From assembly GCA_028724265.1 (NCBI GenBank), contig JAQYDG010000004.1, positions 496,001 through 560,000 on the forward strand: a stretch of DNA of 64,000 nt, given 5' to 3'. Of the stretch, positions 32,918-42,392 are shown piece after piece (within the stretch, counting starts at the first letter, position 1; every line of letters begins with the position of its first letter). This stretch comes from Actinomycetaceae bacterium (lineage in GTDB: Bacteria; Actinomycetota; Actinomycetes; Actinomycetales; Actinomycetaceae). The position numbers were made by a program, and so were the translations under genes. The notes beneath the pieces are model-generated. The model had not been told where the DNA came from. It made no database searches and saw only the letters and a program-made list of their open reading frames with translations.

Positions 32918-33787
32918 CTATTTCGAGACCCGACTGGCGGAATGTACATTGGTTTCACGCTGAGCAGCGGACTCCTGAGCCCGCGTGCGCGAACGGTTAA
33001 TCGCTGCCGTCACAGCGTTGACGGCTGAACGCGGAGCATAGGACGCCAGCGCCCCGATCACTTTGTAACGTGCGGTTGGAATGAAGCGATGCTTACCGCG
33101 CTCAATCGCGTTCAATGCAGGTATGACGACCTGTTCTGGGGTCAGCCAGAGCACATCGGGAATGTTGGACGTCGTAATATGTGCACGCGCGTGCAGGTCC
33201 GTGCGCACCCACCCCGGCAGCAGCGTCATCACATGGACACCGGATCCATGCAGTTCAATCGCCAAGGAGTCACTCCACGTGCCCATCAGTGACTTCACAG
33301 CCGAATAGAGCCCCATCGCAACGAGCCCGGAAATAGATGCCACGTTGACGATGATTCCACGGCCACGATCCTTCATCGCCGCTGCCGCATAGGCTCCTAA
33401 CACAACGGGCGCCGTGACCATCACATCAATCGTTCTGATCAAGGGATCCACATCCGTTGTGGCCAGCTTATGGTGTAAGCCATGGCCAGCATTATTGACG
33501 AAGACCGTGATGGGATCAGTACGATCCTCCAGACGTTGCGCAACCACTCGGATGCCATCATCGGTGCCCAGATCGGCTGAGATCACCTCCACGTCCACGC
33601 CGGGAAACTCCGACATCACCTCCTGGCGCGTCTGTTCAAGACGCTGCTGGTTGCGAGCCACCAAGGTGAGGCTGCAACCACGGCCAGCAAGGGCACGCGC
33701 GAACGCTTTCCCAAGGCCGGAGGACCCGCCCGTTACAAGAGCACGGCCAGAGATATCAATCCTCTGTTTACCGATTTTCACTGCCAC
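32918..33787 (-). CDS. short-chain dehydrogenase/reductase
   Basis: 289 residues of classical SDR type: nucleotide-binding TGGSSGLGKAFA near 19-30, NNAG near 100, catalytic Ser in VASISG and Tyr-x3-Lys in LYSAVKSLMG, then PGWVRTDLH. The substrate is unknown; similar proteins beside acyltransferases act on fatty-acyl or lipid intermediates, which is inference only. A basic C-terminal tail follows the core (SRTRAQESAAQRET). The GTG start at 33787 is preceded by GGAGG. Probably co-transcribed with the plsC-like gene. Confidence 0.92.
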   Translation of the reverse strand: MAVKIGKQRIDISGRALVTGGSSGLGKAFARALAGRGCSLTLVARNQQRLEQTRQEVMSEFPGVDVEVISADLGTDDGIRVVAQRLEDRTDPITVFVNNAGHGLHHKLATTDVDPLIRTIDVMVTAPVVLGAYAAAAMKDRGRGIIVNVASISGLVAMGLYSAVKSLMGTWSDSLAIELHGSGVHVMTLLPGWVRTDLHARAHITTSNIPDVLWLTPEQVVIPALNAIERGKHRFIPTARYKVIGALASYAPRSAVNAVTAAINRSRTRAQESAAQRETNVHSASRVSK

Positions 33788-33932
33788 GGAACCTCCATCG
33801 CTACCTTGACGACATCACACAGATACATACAAGAATACGACATCAAGCGGGCAGTGATCCTGGCGGCGTTGATGCGAGCACCCGATCCGAGCCTTCGCCT
33901 CCGCTAAAGTGTGCAAACACACAACATTCCGT

Positions 33933-33961
33933 ATGACTCCACATATGCGCGCGCATATACT
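33933..33961 (+). promoter_or_regulatory. promoter with 16-bp perfect palindrome (operator)
   Basis: ATGACT (33933-33938) and TATACT (33956-33961), 17 bp apart, form a promoter for the HD-hydrolase-like gene. Bases 33943-33958 are the perfect palindrome ATATGCGC/GCGCATAT, which covers most of the spacer and the first half of the -10 box. A repressor dimer bound there would block RNA polymerase. The ATG is 33 bp downstream of the -10 box. Confidence 0.55.
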
Positions 33962-33994
33962 GTTCTTCGTCCTATCAAGTTCAGAGGAGTGGAA

Positions 33995-35485
33995 ATGGGC
34001 AGTGTGCCCCAATGGCTTGCTCAGGCTTTTCGGCATTCCCTCGTTCAGGCAGGTTCACCTCTGACGAGTGACGAACTGACGCAGGCATGCCAACGTCTTG
34101 TGGATGTGTGGAGCGATCCACGGCGCACCTTTCACGGCATCAGCCACGTCACAAGTATGCTGACGCTGCTCGAACAACTCATCACCGAGGCTCGCGATCC
34201 TGCACTTGTTCGGCTCACCACCTGGTATCACGGCGTCGTCATCGACCTTCCCAAATCAGATGGATCCGATTGGGATCCTTCCCGGCATCTCGGCGAGAAC
34301 AAAGCCGCCTCGGCAACGTTCGCAGAAACGGATTTACTGCGGCTGGGAGTGGATCCAGCAAAAGCCAAACGCGTAGGAACTATTATCCGTGCGCTAGATA
34401 CGCGGGCTACACACAACTCTGCGCCGTCGGCCGATCCGCATGCACACGTGACGCTGACAGGCACGCATGCAGCAGTCGATGCCGACATTATGGTGATCCG
34501 CGATGCGCATCTTGGAACACTCACCGCCGATCCCCAAGCATATAAACGCTATGTGGCGCTGGTACGCGACGAATATGTGGGCGTTCCGGAAAAAACCTTT
34601 CTGATTGCGCGGCTCAATTTCGCTCAACGAATGCTCAACCGACCTCACCTCTTTGACTCTCCGACCGCTGCCGCGTGGGAAACACCTGCCCGTCAGAATC
34701 TTGTTGCTGAGTCAGAACGAATCAGCGCGCGCCTGGCTCATCTGGCTGAGGCGGAGCCACACATGGACAGCGCAGATCCTCACAGCACCACAGAGCACCG
34801 AAGCACTGCTGTTCCTCAACTTCACCAGGTCCAGACTGCCTTCACACCACATGATACGCACGCCAGCGCAGGCACAGTTCCTCCGCGTACGGAGGGTTCC
34901 TCCACTTATACCGAGAGTTCAGAGGGCACGCGTCGCACCCACGCCAGGTATGAGTCAGAGCCTCGACACGATTCAGGTAGCCATCAGCCGACCTCGTCGC
35001 TGGAATCCGCTGCCGGCCGTATCGATGACGAGCCTGGGGCACCGATCGAAAGCCTGACACCGGAGCAGAGAAAAGCTCGACGCCGAGCTGAAATTGCGCG
35101 CTCGGTGATGGCCAAAATCAGCGCTAAGCATGTGGCTGCTGGAATGGCACGCTCGGCTGTGGAACGCGCAAAGTTGGCGGAACAACACGCCACAGCACGT
35201 GAGGCAACACAACTAGCTCAAGCAGCTCAAAGGGCAGCTGAGCAAAACCTCTCGCGTCAAACTCCTGGCGAAGAATCTCGCACTCTCGAAGCTGAGGCGC
35301 TCGTTGAGGACGGTTCACATCCCGAGTACCTGCACCCCGAGCATCTACATTCCGAGGACGCTGCACGTACTGACGCTGAAGGCCGTTCACAACTTTTTGG
35401 TGAAGACGATCCTGATGTCCTCGCCTCAGACGACCCGGAGGCAGGCGCCACTCACGGCATGGAACGCGAACCAGATACCGACTAG
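33995..35485 (+). CDS. HD-domain phosphohydrolase homolog (COG4339-like) with long acidic tail
   Basis: 496 residues. The first 230 match the predicted metal-dependent HD hydrolase group COG4339: RRTFHGISHVTSML with His47 and His51, TWYHGVVID with His79, GENKAASATFAE and AVDADIMVIRD followed by YVALVRDEYVGVPEKTF. The family motif is usually WFHD; here Asp80 is replaced by Gly, so a metal ligand appears to be missing. The rest is disordered, with an Ala/Arg-rich helical stretch (about 350-440) and a Glu/Asp/His-rich end. GAGGAG precedes the ATG at 33995. The role is unknown; the palindromic promoter suggests tight control. Confidence 0.75.
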   Translation: MGSVPQWLAQAFRHSLVQAGSPLTSDELTQACQRLVDVWSDPRRTFHGISHVTSMLTLLEQLITEARDPALVRLTTWYHGVVIDLPKSDGSDWDPSRHLGENKAASATFAETDLLRLGVDPAKAKRVGTIIRALDTRATHNSAPSADPHAHVTLTGTHAAVDADIMVIRDAHLGTLTADPQAYKRYVALVRDEYVGVPEKTFLIARLNFAQRMLNRPHLFDSPTAAAWETPARQNLVAESERISARLAHLAEAEPHMDSADPHSTTEHRSTAVPQLHQVQTAFTPHDTHASAGTVPPRTEGSSTYTESSEGTRRTHARYESEPRHDSGSHQPTSSLESAAGRIDDEPGAPIESLTPEQRKARRRAEIARSVMAKISAKHVAAGMARSAVERAKLAEQHATAREATQLAQAAQRAAEQNLSRQTPGEESRTLEAEALVEDGSHPEYLHPEHLHSEDAARTDAEGRSQLFGEDDPDVLASDDPEAGATHGMEREPDTD

Positions 35486-35621
35486 CCACACCCGTCGTTT
35501 CGGTTCATACGCGTTTCCTCGTCATGCGCGGCACCGCGCTCGCCGTATCCCTCTCATCGTAAGCTCGGGGAGTTCGACGGACACCTTGAGGGCACCGCTG
35601 AGGCTCTCAGACGCTAAAACG

Positions 35622-37100
35622 CTAAGACGCCTGATCAAATATATCCTTGTCAGGAATCTTGGCCATCTTCGTGTGATATGCACTATGTACTGCAATGCCA
35701 ACGCAGACCCATACACCAAGCGCAATCAGCGAAGGCACGCCCAAAGCACCGGGCATGCCAGGAACAAGCAGCAACAACATGAAGAAAATCGAGATAGCAC
35801 AGCCAAGGATCCCAAGGATCTCTCCTCCGCGTGACGCATGTACGCCGCTCACACCACGTAGTTCGTCTCCACGCGAAAGTCGGAACCTGAAGAAGGAGGC
35901 CGACAAGTAGGCGACGGCAATCCCAACAGACGTCATGTCCACAACCCACGTCAAGGCAGCCCTCCCGAACCACGGTGAAATAGCGCAGACAGCAGCGACG
36001 AAGAAAATGGCGAACTTCGGTGTACGATACTTCGCGTCAACAGCAGCGAAACGAGGCGAAATCATCGATATCGTGCCCATCGTATACAGAACACGTGACG
36101 CCGACGCAGTAAATCCGTTGAGCCCCGTCACAACTCCAGCTGTGACAGCACATACCATCAGTACCAGACCAAAGCCGCCAACGAGACCCGACACTGCGCT
36201 GCCAGTAGGCCATGCCTCTGACGCAAATCGATCCAGATCGTTCCCCATGGACAGTGACGACACGAGCGACATCACGACATAAACGAGCGATGCGCTCACA
36301 ATCCCTGTGACGAGCAGACCGCGAGCCTTCCGGGGACTGAAGTCAAACTCGCCTGCTAGCTGAGGGAGGGAGTCAAACCCCACGTACGCCCACGGCGCGA
36401 TGGCGACAATACCGAAAATTGCTGCAAAATGAGACGTATCATTCGGGAAAAGAGCGATGTGCACACCCGACAGGCTGCGAGAACTGTATCCCACCGACAC
36501 GCACAACACAGCAACGGCGACCAAGAGGACTACCACACAGATGAACTGGAAGCGGCCAGAAAAACTGAAGCCACGAATGTTCAAATAGGCGAAAACCGCA
36601 ATAAACGCGATTGCAACCGCCACTTCAGGAAGATATACGTCCCAGCCGGCAACGCTGTACAGCTTGATATGTGTGAGCAGACCCGGCGTCACAAGCCGGA
36701 AAATAAGCGTCATTGCCGACGCATTGAGCGCAACAATACCCGCGTATCCGAGGGTCAGTGCCCAACCGACGACGAAACCGGCAGTCCTGTTCACGGCTGA
36801 GATAGCAAAAAGTATGCCTCCTCCGGTCTGCGGCAGAGCACGGATAGCTTCCCCATAGTTAAGGCCAATCACCAGAACGAGCAAAGTTGCAATCACAAAA
36901 CCACAGATGATCCCACCAATGCCGGAACTGCGCAGCCAATCGTAGGGAAGAATGAAGGCGCCCCATCCAATCTCGGAACCAACTGCCATTGCATATACCC
37001 AGTGGGGACGCAGCGTCGCAGCGAGGGTAGCCTTCGTGGATGCATGCCTGGTATGCCCGCCAGACGACGATGCGGGCGTATGAACCACACTACCCTTCAT
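35622..37100 (-). CDS. APC-family amino-acid permease
   Basis: 492 residues with about twelve membrane helices. TM1 carries the APC signature AMAVGSEIGWGAFILPYDWL (interrupted helix with GxG-like bend) and the Pro-rich loop after TM2 reads GEAIRALPQTGGG. Substrate unknown, probably an amino acid or polyamine taken up with protons. The ATG at 37100 is chosen because it overlaps the end of the upstream glycosyltransferase gene by 11 bases and gives a short cytoplasmic N-terminus; the open frame extends 46 codons upstream, entirely within the glycosyltransferase gene. The last gene of that operon; the metabolic link to glycan genes is unclear. Confidence 0.87.
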   Translation of the reverse strand: MKGSVVHTPASSSGGHTRHASTKATLAATLRPHWVYAMAVGSEIGWGAFILPYDWLRSSGIGGIICGFVIATLLVLVIGLNYGEAIRALPQTGGGILFAISAVNRTAGFVVGWALTLGYAGIVALNASAMTLIFRLVTPGLLTHIKLYSVAGWDVYLPEVAVAIAFIAVFAYLNIRGFSFSGRFQFICVVVLLVAVAVLCVSVGYSSRSLSGVHIALFPNDTSHFAAIFGIVAIAPWAYVGFDSLPQLAGEFDFSPRKARGLLVTGIVSASLVYVVMSLVSSLSMGNDLDRFASEAWPTGSAVSGLVGGFGLVLMVCAVTAGVVTGLNGFTASASRVLYTMGTISMISPRFAAVDAKYRTPKFAIFFVAAVCAISPWFGRAALTWVVDMTSVGIAVAYLSASFFRFRLSRGDELRGVSGVHASRGGEILGILGCAISIFFMLLLLVPGMPGALGVPSLIALGVWVCVGIAVHSAYHTKMAKIPDKDIFDQAS

Positions 37101-39291
37101 GGCTACGCTGACAATCGAGAAGGATTTTCCGAAGTGCCCCCAGAACGCTCTGCGGCTCAGAGATTCTACTGCGGTAAGCGATGGGTTCGCGTGAAAGCGG
37201 CGAACCAGAGTCTGTGATGCCCCAAATCTTTGTACCACTCCCCTTATAGTCGGAGAGCTTGGAAGGAAGGAAAGGATTGAGGGGAAGCCCAGATCCTGCC
37301 TCTACGTCGTTGAGCATCACAACGTCTAGCTTCGAGCACAGATTGAGAAACTGAAAGTACGGCAGATATTCGTTGACGATCACACAATCCTGAAGATGAT
37401 ACTGATCAACTGCCGTATGCACTGCGTCCACGGAATTGGTGAAGATGTGAAGCTTGAGCTGTGCTCGTTCATGCTCCGACAAGCGCGCAATACTCTGAAA
37501 AACCGATCCGAGACCTCGGTTCTTGTAGAAATTGCCGAAGTACCCAATATTCACGAATTCGGATCTGAGATAATAGTGCGCATCCTCGTAGTGATAAAAC
37601 CGAGGGGAAGGAGTGGGATGCGGACGTACAACCGCCTTGTTCCTCACAAACGTCTGTACCTTCTCCGGATAATCCATCAACATATAGGAAAGCTGATTGT
37701 CATTCGTAAAAATCAGCTCATCAGCCAGGATAAATGTGATTAATTCAGTGAGGTCAAACAGTGTCTGCACCGGCACATCATCGAAGTGGTAGCCGGCAAT
37801 AATGGACTCGAACTGCTTCTGAATCTGGTTGTTCGTCAGCGCTCCTGCTCGCTTCGCCCCATCTACTTCGAAGCGAAGCGGATCAGAGAATTCGGCTGTC
37901 CACTGCACTGTTGGATGATCGATTTTATACAGCGCACCAGCAACATGAGAGCCAACCCAGAGCGCCCGCGTATACAGCGTGGCATATCCATTCTTCGCCG
38001 CAGCTTGTCGATCAGCAATAGCGCGAGCCTTCACTGCAAAGTCGCAAATCAGCGCCCAATTATTGAAAGAAGGCCGGCTCGCTACCTGCACGACACTGTC
38101 GATCCATGGTGCACACAGTCCGACGACGCTAGGGTCCTGCCCCCGTACACTGGACATATCGTTGGAAATCACATCCACGACGCGCCGGCGTTCCGCCACG
38201 GCTTTCGCAGCGATAGTGCCTGAGGTATCTGAATCGGGAGGGAAACAGTAGGAAATAACAAGATCCCGAGCCCGTCCCCGATTGAATCGCTGCCATACAA
38301 GCGTATCGAGATTAGCCTCGGCAACGCACTCAGCAACCCGATCTAAACGATCGCCGTCTTCACCAACATACCGGCGGATGAATCCCAACTGCCCGGAGAT
38401 TAACGCATCGATTCCCGATCGGTCGGAGAGAGAACTGCCAATTTCCTCAAGCTCCCGGATACACTGAAGCCTTTGCCGCACATTGAAATCGAATGATTCA
38501 GTTTGCCGCGAAACCGAATCGCTCGTCATATATCGAAGATACGAGCAGTCTGCTACCCCCCCCTGAGGGAAAACAACCTTCAGGTGACTCACAGCAAACA
38601 GGTGCGCAAAAAAGACGAGGTCTTCGCCGCTCTTCAGATCGCTGTTATAGGAGAACTCATTGGCAAGCCGCGTTGCAAAAAGTTTGCAAGCGTTGAACCC
38701 GAATACCCACGGCACACTCTGTGGACTTACCGTCTGACCCGCATGAGCCAGGATCTGACGATTCAGATCGTTATCCTCGCGGCGCTCACCGTTCTGGTCG
38801 ATATTCACAATCGGAGCCACAACCACGGTGTCTCGGCTTGCATGTGACCACAGGCTTTCCAAAAAGTGCGCCTCAAGTGCATCATCAGCATCCACAAACG
38901 TCATATATTCGCGCTTGGCGAGTGAAATACCATAATTCCTTGCGAGGCCAGCATTCGCGTAGTCGAGGTGGTACACGCGAAGAGGGAGCGCGTTGCGGTA
39001 GCGCTCTAAAATCGATACGCTGCCGTCATCCTCACCATTGCAGACAACAACAATCTCAAAAAGACTCTGGTCAAGCGACTGCTCGATGAGGGAAAGAAGC
39101 AGCCGTTCAATCGTGGCGCGTGCATGCCAGACCGGAAGAATGATGCTGATTCCCTCAACCAGCGATTTCGTGCGACCCGCCTTCAGATACGACTGAGACT
39201 GGAGCGTAGAGATCCATTCAAGTTCCTGATCCCTCGCTGTTTGCTGCCTCAGGATCGAATTTGCGAGAAGGTCAGTGCGCAGATCTTTCAT
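37090..39291 (-). CDS. two-domain glycosyltransferase (GT2 fused to GT4-like)
   Basis: 733 residues. Residues about 45-260 are a GT-A family 2 transferase (ISIILPVWHARATIERLL, then the DXD-type FVDADDALEAHFLESLW, and KSGEDLVFFAHLF). From about 350 on the sequence looks like a GT-B domain (VISYCFPPDSDTSGTIAAK, later FVNIGYFGNFYKNRGL and a C-terminal DVVMLNDVEAGSGLPLNPFLPSKL donor-site region). It could add two sugars in a row to a surface polymer. Eight consecutive G (38563-38556 on the minus strand) at codons 241-243 sit between the domains and could slip. The start overlaps the stop of the upstream coiled-coil gene (ATGA). Confidence 0.85.
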   Translation of the reverse strand: MKDLRTDLLANSILRQQTARDQELEWISTLQSQSYLKAGRTKSLVEGISIILPVWHARATIERLLLSLIEQSLDQSLFEIVVVCNGEDDGSVSILERYRNALPLRVYHLDYANAGLARNYGISLAKREYMTFVDADDALEAHFLESLWSHASRDTVVVAPIVNIDQNGERREDNDLNRQILAHAGQTVSPQSVPWVFGFNACKLFATRLANEFSYNSDLKSGEDLVFFAHLFAVSHLKVVFPQGGVADCSYLRYMTSDSVSRQTESFDFNVRQRLQCIRELEEIGSSLSDRSGIDALISGQLGFIRRYVGEDGDRLDRVAECVAEANLDTLVWQRFNRGRARDLVISYCFPPDSDTSGTIAAKAVAERRRVVDVISNDMSSVRGQDPSVVGLCAPWIDSVVQVASRPSFNNWALICDFAVKARAIADRQAAAKNGYATLYTRALWVGSHVAGALYKIDHPTVQWTAEFSDPLRFEVDGAKRAGALTNNQIQKQFESIIAGYHFDDVPVQTLFDLTELITFILADELIFTNDNQLSYMLMDYPEKVQTFVRNKAVVRPHPTPSPRFYHYEDAHYYLRSEFVNIGYFGNFYKNRGLGSVFQSIARLSEHERAQLKLHIFTNSVDAVHTAVDQYHLQDCVIVNEYLPYFQFLNLCSKLDVVMLNDVEAGSGLPLNPFLPSKLSDYKGSGTKIWGITDSGSPLSREPIAYRSRISEPQSVLGALRKILLDCQRSHEG
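38556..38563 (-). repeat. G8 homopolymer in the glycosyltransferase gene
   Basis: The coding strand reads CA then eight G then TA, encoding Q-G-G-V near residue 243. A one-base gain or loss would end translation soon after and remove the whole GT-B half. In this copy the frame is open. Confidence 0.85.
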
Positions 39292-40127
39292 TTCGCTCCT
39301 CTTTTCCGCCAGGCCCAGTATTTCAGCGTGAGCCGTCCTAACCGTGAATTCGCAAGCGCCGAATATTTATGCTGCAGATCACTGTATCGAATCTCAAGAT
39401 CGGCGAGCTGTGCTGAGGCTGGAACCAGCTCTCCCGACTGCTTGACCTCCACTTCTTTCGCATCCCGGGCAACGACTGGACGCGCAGTTCTCAATCCGGC
39501 ACTGCCCAGCTGAGATTCCTTAATCGTCCTCACTGCAGCGTCAACCACTTGGATATCATGCGCAGACGGATTAAACGTGGGTGTTTGACGCAGTTCGTCC
39601 CTCAGCCGCCCGATCTGCTCACCATAATTGCGAAGGACGTAGGAATACCGCCAGAGTATCTGTTTCAGAAGGTCATTGGGCACATACGTACCCGAACGCT
39701 GACGCGCAACAATTTCTTCGATTCCGCTGGCATTTATTCTGTGCTCGCCAGCTGATTGCTCGCCAGATTCTTCCTTCTGAGGAACAGTTCCGTTCCCCGC
39801 GAGCTTGGCCAGGACAATCCAGACCGTCTCGTTAAACTCCACCGCTTGCGCGTACTGGCTCAGCTGCGCAAGCCTGGCTATAACAGAAGCGTTCCCAACC
39901 TGCTCCAGAACATTCCAGAGAATGACGAGTTTGTGGTGATCGCCCTGCAGCCAGGACTCCGCAATCGACACCAGCTGCGTACCGTCGTTCGTCGCAACAT
40001 AAAGTGATGCATCTGCGTCGGGAATCGTGTCAATTGTTGCGCGACGAGTGATGAACCGCGTTCCAGCCGGGAGAAAACTCAGGTCAAGCAGTACTTTAGG
40101 ATCATCGACATACGCGTAGTCAGACAT
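39288..40127 (-). CDS. glycan-cluster hypothetical protein with coiled-coil C-terminus
   Basis: 279 residues, no recognised domain. The N-terminal half is globular with alternating strands and helices (LPAGTRFITRRATIDTIPDADA, then LVILWNVLEQVGNASVI). The C-terminal part has heptad-like stretches (LADLEIRYSDLQHKYSALANSRLGRL) and ends in a basic, aromatic segment KYWAWRKRGAK. That ending is common at the membrane-facing end of bacterial glycosyltransferases and their partners. AAGGGGA precedes the ATG at 40127, and its stop overlaps the next gene by ATGA, so it probably works with the two-domain glycosyltransferase. Confidence 0.75.
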   Translation of the reverse strand: MSDYAYVDDPKVLLDLSFLPAGTRFITRRATIDTIPDADASLYVATNDGTQLVSIAESWLQGDHHKLVILWNVLEQVGNASVIARLAQLSQYAQAVEFNETVWIVLAKLAGNGTVPQKEESGEQSAGEHRINASGIEEIVARQRSGTYVPNDLLKQILWRYSYVLRNYGEQIGRLRDELRQTPTFNPSAHDIQVVDAAVRTIKESQLGSAGLRTARPVVARDAKEVEVKQSGELVPASAQLADLEIRYSDLQHKYSALANSRLGRLTLKYWAWRKRGAK

Positions 40128-40383
40128 GCAATCCCCTTCGTGCACTCAGTGACCTACTTCTGCCCGGCAAGTCTACACTCACCGAGCTTGTTGCGGAACG
40201 TGCGGGAGCTTGGGGTATGAAAACGTGTGAGGACGCGGTTGCGAATATGCACACTGCCGCCGGCGACTGTGATATCGATTATCGCCTCTGCCTGCACGCC
40301 ATAGAGTCTCTGTCGGCGCGCGTTGGACGTGGTTTTAGCACAGCTTCATCGAGTTATCGGGGGTTCGACTATCAAAGATCCAT
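40128..40383. other. 256-bp spacer inside the glycan cluster
   Basis: No supported gene or strong hairpin. TAGACT (on the minus strand, around 40172) could be a -10 box for the glycosyltransferase operon, but a matching -35 box is unclear. Confidence 0.3.
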
Positions 40384-42105
40384 CTATCGGAGGTTTATTT
40401 CCATGTGATACTCCCGCCCAGACGTGCCGAGCAACTCGATACACCATGCGGGGCGAGCCTCTCCAAAACCTGTTGCGATCCATCCGGCGTAGTCATCCTC
40501 ACGCACAGAACCGTCAAGCACACGGATACCCGAATAACCTTCGGTAAAGATGATCAGCCGATTCCTGCTGCTCGACGCCTCAACAACCGTCCGCGACCCG
40601 CGCACACTGACGTCGAAACTGCCAGGAATGATCAGCCTCGTCACCACATTCTCGCTCTGCTGCGAGGAGGCGGTGAAGATATCCGTAACATGCAGGCGTG
40701 CTGGGTCACTATAGGATACTGAGCGAGAAACAGCATATGCATCGTCGTAGGTTGCGCGCCCCACAAGCGAAACACTATTGCCTTGATCCCCTTTACCCTC
40801 ACTGAGCTCAAGCGACGAATGAACCCTTAGCCGGTCGTTTCGATAAAGCGTCGCAGGATAGAGGTGATCGAACCTTTCAAAAAAGGCTCCTGAATGACCA
40901 CGCTGGGATTTTACCGCCATTGTATAAGGATCGTGCCAGTCATAGTTGTAGAGCCCGGCATCGGCGAGCACAGTTTCCCCATTCGCCCATAGATATATCG
41001 ACGTATCGTCACAATGCTTGTGGGTGACACTGGAAAAACCGCACTTCATCGAGAAATAATGGTCAACACCTTTATCAACAAAAAATCCCGATTCCTGGGA
41101 ATAAAACCTCCCCGCCTTGCTCTCAGCCGAACCATGAGGCGTCACATTTCCGTCCCCAAACGGAGGCAGGTCACCGGAGGGCAGGCAAATATGAGTGAGC
41201 GATTCCTGAGCACGAACGATCAGATCGTGCACAAAACCCTCATCGTCACTCACAGTGTTTAAAATATTGAAATCTTTGGTCAGATCCTTCAAAAACCGAA
41301 TATAGAACAGCTGATAGGCAGGGGAGTTTTCTCGGCACAGACCGCTCTGTTCGAAGATTCCATCGAGAATGTCGTGAAGCATATGGCGTGCAAGCTGCAC
41401 CTTCGCCCGATCTTCAACGCTCAGTTCAATGTGTGGCTCTTCCCTCTGCTGTTCCACACTCATCTGCTGCTGGACGGCGTCGGGGTTTTGGGGAACGGGC
41501 GCATCCTGTGCGGCAGCACTGTGCACGTCGGCGTCGGGCGCGGCTGCGTGTTGAATATCCGCATGAAGTTCAGCTGCCACGTTGAAATTGAGCGCATGCA
41601 ACGTGCCCACCGCCAGCATCATGCCGTGATTATTCACATGGTAATTCTCCTTTTGGGTGGCCCACTCCACAAAGTAATGCATCATATCGGCGACCACCAC
41701 GCGGTCTGCGAGAGCACCGCTAGCTAGTAGATAGGAGAGCGTCCGTAAAATTTGAGCAACCATATGGTCTCGGGACGTCAATTCGGTAAAGCGCGCGTCC
41801 CATGCGTCGGAGTGAACAAAAGTATCAAACGAACGCAGGAGGCTACTCACAATGTCTGCATCGTCAAAATCTTCCAGAAGAATAGGCAGATATTCGAGTG
41901 AGTACACCCACAGTAAGGTACTTTGTAATTGCGATGCGGGGGTTATATCCCACTGAAACTGCTCAGAAACAACAACTTCAGCGCCATTGGGCGTGGTCAA
42001 GGAATACTCGTGGGATCCTACATTCTTCACTGACCAGCGAGAAAAGTTTTGACGTCGATGCGCTTGATAGTAACGCTCGGATTCGTCTTGCGTGAAGTAG
42101 TACAT
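40384..42105 (-). CDS. heparinase II/III-like protein
   Basis: 573 residues. The C-terminal half shows the heparinase II/III beta-sheet pattern: FSMKCGFSSVTHKHCDDTS and IYLWANGETVLADAGLYNYD, then SQRGHSGAF and a sandwich domain. The N-terminal half is an alpha/alpha-toroid-like region with a conserved NNHGMMLAVGTLHAL segment. Such proteins cleave uronic-acid polysaccharides or act in capsule and exopolysaccharide clusters as tailoring lyases. No signal peptide is seen, so it may act in the cytosol on polymer under assembly. An Ala/Asp/Gln-rich insertion lies at about 185-235. GAGGTC precedes the ATG at 42105; the frame extends 42 codons upstream without support. Confidence 0.82.
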   Translation of the reverse strand: MYYFTQDESERYYQAHRRQNFSRWSVKNVGSHEYSLTTPNGAEVVVSEQFQWDITPASQLQSTLLWVYSLEYLPILLEDFDDADIVSSLLRSFDTFVHSDAWDARFTELTSRDHMVAQILRTLSYLLASGALADRVVVADMMHYFVEWATQKENYHVNNHGMMLAVGTLHALNFNVAAELHADIQHAAAPDADVHSAAAQDAPVPQNPDAVQQQMSVEQQREEPHIELSVEDRAKVQLARHMLHDILDGIFEQSGLCRENSPAYQLFYIRFLKDLTKDFNILNTVSDDEGFVHDLIVRAQESLTHICLPSGDLPPFGDGNVTPHGSAESKAGRFYSQESGFFVDKGVDHYFSMKCGFSSVTHKHCDDTSIYLWANGETVLADAGLYNYDWHDPYTMAVKSQRGHSGAFFERFDHLYPATLYRNDRLRVHSSLELSEGKGDQGNSVSLVGRATYDDAYAVSRSVSYSDPARLHVTDIFTASSQQSENVVTRLIIPGSFDVSVRGSRTVVEASSSRNRLIIFTEGYSGIRVLDGSVREDDYAGWIATGFGEARPAWCIELLGTSGREYHMEINLR

Positions 42106-42392
42106 GAAGACCTCGCTAACAACTAGACAAGCGCACAAGACGCGTTGCAAGCACACAGAACTCTGTATTTCCGAAAGAGCTTGTTCCGTCAATGCTTGAA
42201 ATGTGTGTTCCCCAAATGCTTGTTCCCTCAAACCCTTTACTTACTCTTTTACTTACTATAGCTCCACACCCTGACAAAGAACGGTGGGTGCTAATTGCGA
42301 ATGAGAATACCACATCGTTTCCCGTTTCCCACGACGCAATGTAGTGTGGCTATGTAAACAACAAATACTCTGAGGATATAAGCCGAGGTCAG
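42106..42392. promoter_or_regulatory. divergent promoter region of the glycan exporter and lyase genes
   Basis: The 287-bp spacer has several short repeats: GCTTGTTCC at about 42179 and 42222, GTGTTCCCCAAAT between them, and TTTACTTACT twice at about 42237-42258 followed by TATAGC. The AT-rich tail could be a plus-strand promoter for the ABC exporter. Assignment of -35 and -10 boxes is uncertain. Confidence 0.35.
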
